From: Clostridia bacterium
Lineage (GTDB): Bacteria > Bacillota > Clostridia > Oscillospirales > Acutalibacteraceae
Reading direction: 5' to 3'
Assembly: GCA_017382915.1 (NCBI GenBank)
Contig: JAFNZJ010000108.1
Coordinates: 1 to 25,599, forward strand
Length of the DNA: 25,599 bases
Made by a program: the position numbers and the translations under genes. The notes beneath the pieces were generated by a model, which did not search any database, had not been told where the DNA came from, and saw nothing but the letters and a program-made list of their open reading frames with translations. Positions 21,448 through 25,599 of the stretch are shown piece by piece (position 1 is the first letter of the stretch; each line of letters starts with the position of its first letter).

Positions 21448-23679
21448 CTAAATACTCTCGTGGAAGGTGCGGCTTATAACCTCACGCTGTTGCTCACGCG
21501 AAAGCTTATTAAAATTAACGGCATAACCCGAAACGCGTATGGTAAGGTTTGGATAAGCCTCGGGGTTATCGTAAGCCTTCATTAAGGTTTCGCGGTTTAG
21601 TACATTAACATTTATATGGTGGGCCTTTTTGGCAAAGTAGCCATCTAATATTGCCACCAAATTATTTACCCTTTCATCATCGGTTTTACCTAAAGCGTCG
21701 GGGGTAACCGAGAAGGTGTTTGAAATACCGTCACGGCAGTCATCATAGCTTATTTTGGCAACCGAGTTAAGTGATGCTAATGCTCCGTTTTCTTCACGGT
21801 TATGCATTGGGTTTGCGCCCGGAGCAAAGGGTGCAGATGCCTTTCTGCCATCGGGTGTGGCGCCTGTGTTTTTACCGTACATAACATTTGATGTAATGGT
21901 AAGCACCGAAAGGGTATGCTCTGCATTTCTGTAGGTTTTGGTTTTTCTAAGCTCAGTAATAACCTTATGTGTCATATCCTTGGCAATAAGGTCTACCCTA
22001 TCATCATCATTGCCAAACTTTGGAAAATCGCCGACCGTTTCAAACTCGGTAATAAAGCCGTTTTGGTCCTTAACGGGGGTAACGGTGGCATACTTAATGG
22101 CGCTGAGTGAATCTGCCACAACCGAAAGACCTGCTATACCAAACGCCATAAAGCGGTGAACATTGGTATCGTGCAGCGCCATTTGGGTTTTTTCATAGCA
22201 GTATTTATCGTGCATATAATGAATAACATTCATTGTATTAACATAAAGGTTTGAAAGCCAAGTAATATAGGTATCAAAGCGTTTCATAACCTCATCATAA
22301 TTTAGCTTGTCGCCCTGAATAACCTCCATTTGAGGGCCAATGTGCATACCGCTGGTGGTATCATATCCGCCGTTAATGGCAATTAAAAGCAGTTTTGCTA
22401 AATTGCATCTGGCGCCGAAAAACTGCATTTCTTTGCCTATTCTCATAGCTGAAACACAGCAAGCAATGGCATAATCATCGCCGTAAATTGGGCGCATTAT
22501 ATCATCATTTTCATACTGAATTGAATCGGTATCCTTTGAAACCTTGGCACAAAACCTTTTAAAGTTATTAGGCAGTGAGTTTGACCAAAGCACAGTCAGG
22601 TTAGGCTCGGGGGATGAGCCTAGGGTGTAAAGGGTGTTAAGTATGCGGTAGCTACCCTTGGTAACCAAGGTGCGACCGTCCTCACCCATACCGCCAACCG
22701 CTTCGGTTATCCACATTGGGTCGCCGCCAAACAGCTCATTATATTCGGGGGTGCGTAAATGACGGGCAATGCGAAGCTTAATTACAAAATCATCAAAAAG
22801 CTCCTGCACATCAGTTTCGGTTAAAAGACCGTTTTTAATATCACGCTCGGCATAAATATCAAAAAATGTGCTTACCCTACCAAGGGACATTGCGGCGCCA
22901 TTTTGCTCCTTAATTGCGGCTAAATAGCCAAAATAGGTCCACTGAATTGCTTCTTTGGTATTTTGGGCAGGTGCGCTTATATCAAAGCCGTACATAGCCG
23001 CCATATCCTTTAAATAGCCAAGGAAGGCGATTTGCTGAAAAAGCTCTTCATCAAGTCTGATGTGTTCGGTATCAAAGATTCCATTTGAAAGGCTTGCCTT
23101 ATCTTTTTTCTTTTCTTCAATAAGCCTGTCCACACCATAAAGGGCAACACGGCGATAGTCACCTATAATTCTGCCCCTACCGTATGCATCGGGCAGACCT
23201 GTTATAACATGGCATTTTCTTGCGCTACGCATTTCATCGGTATAGGCACGGAAAACACCATCATTATGGGTGGTACGAAAGCGGAATTCTTCCTCCACCT
23301 TTTTGCTTAATTTATAGCCATAGGCCTCACAGGCTTGGCGCGCCATACGAATGCCGCCAAAGGGACTTACACCGCGCTTTAATGGGCGGTTGGTTTGCAT
23401 ACCCACTATGAGTTCATTTTCTTTATCAATATAGCCGGGCGAATAGCTGGTAAGTGATGATACGGTGGCGGTATCAATATCTAAAACGCCGCCAAACTGA
23501 CGCTCAAGAGCAAAAAGGTCATTAACCCTTTTCATTAGCGAATTTGTGCGCTCGGTAGCGGGCGATAAAAAGCTATCATCGCCTAAATATTCAGTATAGT
23601 TTGACTGAATAAAATCCCTTACATTTATTTCATCCTGCCATTTGCCAGACTTAAAGCCTTGCCAATTTTTATGCTGCAT
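21448..23679 (-). CDS. pflB: Formate C-acetyltransferase (pyruvate formate-lyase)
   Basis: A 743-residue glycyl-radical enzyme converting pyruvate and CoA to acetyl-CoA and formate in anaerobic fermentation. The two catalytic cysteines are adjacent, Cys407-Cys408 in YAIACCVSAMRIGK, which is the pyruvate formate-lyase signature and separates it from diol dehydratases. The radical site is Gly718 in RVSGYAVNFNKLS near the C-terminus. Blocks such as MHIGPQMEVIQGDK and FSVTPDALGK also fit. The longest frame starts at 23706, but the ATG at 23679 follows an AAAAAGGTG ribosome site and gives the normal N-terminus (MQHKNWQGFKSGKW). pflA follows. The leader carries the ZTP riboswitch, linking the enzyme (a source of formate for one-carbon metabolism) to purine/folate status. 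Confidence 0.97.
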   Translation of the reverse strand: MQHKNWQGFKSGKWQDEINVRDFIQSNYTEYLGDDSFLSPATERTNSLMKRVNDLFALERQFGGVLDIDTATVSSLTSYSPGYIDKENELIVGMQTNRPLKRGVSPFGGIRMARQACEAYGYKLSKKVEEEFRFRTTHNDGVFRAYTDEMRSARKCHVITGLPDAYGRGRIIGDYRRVALYGVDRLIEEKKKDKASLSNGIFDTEHIRLDEELFQQIAFLGYLKDMAAMYGFDISAPAQNTKEAIQWTYFGYLAAIKEQNGAAMSLGRVSTFFDIYAERDIKNGLLTETDVQELFDDFVIKLRIARHLRTPEYNELFGGDPMWITEAVGGMGEDGRTLVTKGSYRILNTLYTLGSSPEPNLTVLWSNSLPNNFKRFCAKVSKDTDSIQYENDDIMRPIYGDDYAIACCVSAMRIGKEMQFFGARCNLAKLLLIAINGGYDTTSGMHIGPQMEVIQGDKLNYDEVMKRFDTYITWLSNLYVNTMNVIHYMHDKYCYEKTQMALHDTNVHRFMAFGIAGLSVVADSLSAIKYATVTPVKDQNGFITEFETVGDFPKFGNDDDRVDLIAKDMTHKVITELRKTKTYRNAEHTLSVLTITSNVMYGKNTGATPDGRKASAPFAPGANPMHNREENGALASLNSVAKISYDDCRDGISNTFSVTPDALGKTDDERVNNLVAILDGYFAKKAHHINVNVLNRETLMKAYDNPEAYPNLTIRVSGYAVNFNKLSREQQREVISRTFHESI

Positions 23680-23708
23680 AAAAATCACCTTTTTCTGTAA
23701 AAGCAAAT

Positions 23709-23739
23709 AAAAAAAGACAATCAGTTCAATTACTGATTG
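23709..23739 (-). terminator. ZTP-riboswitch terminator before pflB
   Basis: Minus strand CAATCAGT (23732-23739) and ACTGATTG (23718-23725) pair perfectly around AATTGA, then TCTTTTTTT. The 5' arm directly abuts the conserved GGGC of the aptamer, so ligand binding and terminator formation compete. Confidence 0.92.
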
Positions 23740-23805
23740 CCCAGACGGTCGGCTACATATATTTTACATTCCCCTGCGGTTAAACCCGCAAACCCGTCAG
23801 TCATG
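23736..23805 (-). ncRNA. ZTP riboswitch (pfl motif)
   Basis: On the minus strand the pfl-motif elements are seen in order: GACTGACGGG at the 5' side; a GCGGGTTTAACCGC hairpin; the AGGGGAA segment; and the diagnostic 3' block CCGACCGTCTGGGCA (23738-23752). A terminator follows at once. The class senses ZMP/ZTP, which accumulates when 10-formyl-tetrahydrofolate is short, and turns on downstream genes. The motif is named for its frequent place before pfl genes, as here. Formate from PflB can replenish formyl-folate. Confidence 0.93.
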
Positions 23806-23822
23806 TAAAACTCTATGTATTT

Positions 23823-23851
23823 ATTATAGTGTTTTAATTTCATTTTGTCAA
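23823..23851 (-). promoter_or_regulatory. Promoter of the pflBA leader
   Basis: Minus strand TTGACA (23846-23851) and TATAAT (23823-23828), exact consensus with a 17-base spacer. Divergent from the trpB leader promoter about 80 bases away. Confidence 0.9.
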
Positions 23852-23932
23852 CTTATATTAGTTATAAATTTTTGGTATTTAATTTGCCAAAAAATAGGTA
23901 TAATAACAAATGTAACTTTTTTTAGTTTGCTA

Positions 23933-23961
23933 TTGACAAACACTTTTTACTGTGATAATAT
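23933..23961 (+). promoter_or_regulatory. Promoter of the trpB T-box leader
   Basis: TTGACA (23933-23938) and TAATAT (23956-23961), 17-base spacer. The predicted transcript starts near 23968, just before stem I of the T-box. Confidence 0.88.
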
Positions 23962-23979
23962 TTATTTAATAAAATATTT

Positions 23980-24250
23980 TAAACCGTTGAGGCGGAGATA
24001 AAAACATTTAAGCCTTTACAGAGAGCCCGCAGTTGCTGAAAATCGGGTAAGAAACTGAGTGTTAAATGGACCGCTGAGGGTGCAGTCAAATGCCGTTTGG
24101 CAAAGTATTCTGCAACGTGTGGCATACGTTAGTTGTCGGGGGTATGTTGGTACCCTGCTAAAAGTGCACGGTATACCGTGAATCAAGGTGGCACCGCGGA
24201 TAATTAAAATTTATTCGTCCTTGGCAGATTTCTGCTAAGGACGTTTTTTG
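23980..24250 (+). ncRNA. T-box leader specific for tRNA-Trp
   Basis: Stem I opens with GAGGCGG (about 23989) and closes with CCGCTGAG. Inside it AGAGAGCCCGCAG and the distal loop are followed by the specifier region GTTAAATGGACC, where TGG (24067-24069) reads Trp and is followed by the usual A. The T-box AAGGTGGCACCGCGG is at 24185-24199, a GGCACC variant of the common GGTACC bulge. A terminator follows. Uncharged tRNA-Trp should allow transcription into the leader ORF and trpB. Confidence 0.93.
24216..24250 (+). terminator. T-box terminator before the Trp leader ORF and trpB
   Basis: CGTCCTTGGCAGA (24216-24228) pairs with TCTGCTAAGGACG (24231-24243) through 13 bp with one G-T, followed by TTTTTTG. 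Confidence 0.9.
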
Positions 24251-24280
24251 TTTTTTAGCAGTAAAATTAAGGAGAAGCTT

Positions 24281-24319
24281 ATGATTTTACTAACTAAACG
24301 ATGGCGAAATTTTGATTAA
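24281..24319 (+). CDS. 12-codon leader ORF with one Trp codon upstream of trpB
   Basis: Between the T-box terminator and trpB, an AAGGAG ribosome site is followed 6 bases later by ATG and 12 codons, MILLTKRWRNFD, then TAA. The single TGG codon is at position 8, between two Arg CGA codons. The stop lies 21 bases before the trpB ribosome site, so ribosomes translating it could re-initiate at trpB or block structure there. A T-box combined with a Trp-codon leader peptide has a precedent in the B. subtilis anti-TRAP operon (rtpLP), where translation of the leader is a second sensor of charged tRNA-Trp. Here there is one Trp codon instead of three, so the role is inference; it could also be a chance mini-ORF. 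Confidence 0.5.
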   Translation: MILLTKRWRNFD

Positions 24320-24354
24320 CTTTAAATTTAAACAATTATTTGGAGGAAAACAAA

Positions 24355-25575
24355 ATGAAACTAAACGGTATTGATTTTAATACATATTTTCAAAACTACC
24401 CCGACAAAAACGGCTACTTTGGTAAATACGGTGGCGTTTATATTGATGATAAGTTAAAATCTGCAATGGCAGAAATTACCGAGGCTTATTTTTCAATTTG
24501 TCAGTCACGCAAATTTATTGCCGAGCTTAGAAGAATCAGAAAAGAATTTCAAGGCAGACCTACCCCTGTAACCCATTTGGAGCGCCTTTCAGATGCTTTG
24601 GGAGGTAAGGTTCAGCTTTATGCCAAGCGTGAAGATTTAAACCATTCAGGCGCACATAAGCTTAACCACTGCATGGGTGAAGCTCTGCTTGCCAAATATA
24701 TGGGTAAGAAAAAGGTTATTGCCGAAACCGGTGCAGGTCAGCACGGTGTTGCACTTGCCACTGCAGCAGCATACTTTGGTCTTGAGTGTGACATTTATAT
24801 GGGCACCGTTGATATTGCAAAGCAGGCCCCAAATGTTGCCAGAATGAAAATACTTGGTGCCAATGTTATTGAAGTAACCCACGGACTTCAAACCTTAAAG
24901 GAAGCGGTTGATGCCGCATTTGATGCATACAGCAAGGAATATAAGGATTCCATTTACTGCATTGGCTCGGTTTTAGGTCCTCACCCCTTCCCCATGATGG
25001 TAAGGGATTTTCAAAGCGTTGTTGGTATTGAGGCAAGGGAACAGTTTGTTGATATGACAGGTCACCTGCCAAGTGCCATAGTTGCCTGTGTTGGCGGCGG
25101 CTCCAACGCGGCAGGTCTGTTTGCAGGCTTTTTAAATGACCCTGTTGATATTTACGGTATTGAGCCTTTAGGTAAAGGTCCCAAACTTGGCGACCATGCC
25201 GCAAGCCTTAAATACGGCACCGAAGGAATTATGCACGGCTTTAACAGCATAATGCTAAAGGATGAAAACGGCGACCCTGCACCTGTTTATTCGGTAGCAA
25301 GCGGTTTGGATTATCCGTCAAGCGGTCCTGAACACGCCTTTTTACAAGAAATCGGTCGTGTTAAGTATGATGTAATTGATGATGAAGAAACAATTGATGC
25401 CTTTTATAAGTTAGCCCGTTTAGAGGGTATTATCCCCGCTATTGAAAGCTCACACGCAGTTGCCTATGGTATGAAGCTTGCCAAGACTATGGACCACGGC
25501 TCCATACTGATTAACCTTTCGGGTCGCGGCGATAAGGATATGGATTACATCATTGAAAAGTATGGTATAAGATAA
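24355..25575 (+). CDS. trpB: Tryptophan synthase beta chain
   Basis: A 406-residue PLP enzyme joining indole and L-serine to make tryptophan. Lys102 in NHSGAHKLNHC is the Schiff-base lysine, Glu124 in AETGAGQHGVA the catalytic acid, and VGGGSNAAG binds the PLP phosphate. YGGVYI, GRPTPVTHLERLS and CIGSVLGPHPFPMMVRDFQ mark the TrpB1 type that pairs with TrpA, rather than TrpB2. A TTG at 24340 would extend the frame by five residues, but it overlaps the GGAGG site; the ATG at 24355 is correct. No trpA or other trp genes appear in the remaining 24 bases of the window, so whether trpB leads an operon or stands alone is unknown. It is controlled by a Trp T-box and perhaps a leader peptide. Confidence 0.97.
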   Translation: MKLNGIDFNTYFQNYPDKNGYFGKYGGVYIDDKLKSAMAEITEAYFSICQSRKFIAELRRIRKEFQGRPTPVTHLERLSDALGGKVQLYAKREDLNHSGAHKLNHCMGEALLAKYMGKKKVIAETGAGQHGVALATAAAYFGLECDIYMGTVDIAKQAPNVARMKILGANVIEVTHGLQTLKEAVDAAFDAYSKEYKDSIYCIGSVLGPHPFPMMVRDFQSVVGIEAREQFVDMTGHLPSAIVACVGGGSNAAGLFAGFLNDPVDIYGIEPLGKGPKLGDHAASLKYGTEGIMHGFNSIMLKDENGDPAPVYSVASGLDYPSSGPEHAFLQEIGRVKYDVIDDEETIDAFYKLARLEGIIPAIESSHAVAYGMKLAKTMDHGSILINLSGRGDKDMDYIIEKYGIR

Positions 25576-25599
25576 AATATTTTTAGCCCCCTAAAATAC

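Overview
The window looks like a piece of chromosome from a gut-type, AT-rich Gram-positive anaerobe of class Clostridia, probably near Oscillospiraceae/Ruminococcaceae. The grounds are the rpmH-rnpA-yidD-yidC-khpB cluster, an IreB-family gene, a fermentative pflB-pflA pair, T-box and other Firmicutes-style RNA leaders, a BspA-type leucine-rich-repeat protein ending in a dockerin, strong AGGAGG ribosome sites and canonical SigA promoters. The family placement is inference. Nearly every gene lies on the minus strand. Exceptions are the TrpR-like and flavin-reductase genes (10.6-11.5 kb) and trpB at the right end.

Layout. At 1-700 are the 5' part of a phage-structural-like gene and a tiny hydrophobic ORF. 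At 741-846 is a MITE-like nested inverted repeat, followed by tRNA-Trp and a CAT-anticodon tRNA. From 1.2 to 4.1 kb lies the ribosome/RNase P/membrane-insertion cluster, read from a strong promoter upstream of rpmH; dnaA is not on the other side, as it is in many Firmicutes. From 4.2 to 10.5 kb is a compact likely operon: gltX, glnS, a Nif3-family gene, a LemA-like gene, a formate/nitrite-transporter-like gene and an unknown 252-residue protein. At 10.6-11.5 kb are a TrpR-like (YerC/YecD) regulator and a flavin-reductase-like protein. At 11.6-12.8 kb is the secreted LRR-dockerin protein. At 13.0-14.9 kb an NhaC-family transporter sits behind a lysine riboswitch, which makes it a probable lysine importer. 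Then come rarA (14.9-16.2 kb), a small conserved protein with the IreB-family gene (16.3-16.8 kb), and pheT and pheS (16.9-20.4 kb) behind a Phe T-box. pflA and pflB (20.7-23.7 kb) lie behind a ZTP (pfl) riboswitch. A divergent Trp T-box, a 12-codon Trp-containing leader ORF and trpB fill 23.9-25.6 kb.

The main theme of the right half is RNA-based control: four different terminator-linked leaders within about 10 kb sense lysine, uncharged tRNA-Phe, ZTP and uncharged tRNA-Trp. The signals most worth checking are the Trp-codon mini-ORF stacked behind the Trp T-box, and the lysine riboswitch whose terminator 5' arm can also pair with aptamer loop L3 and its flank. I did not find a clearly new multi-gene system. 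Most genes are recognisable housekeeping families, and several start sites are corrected from ribosome-site placement.
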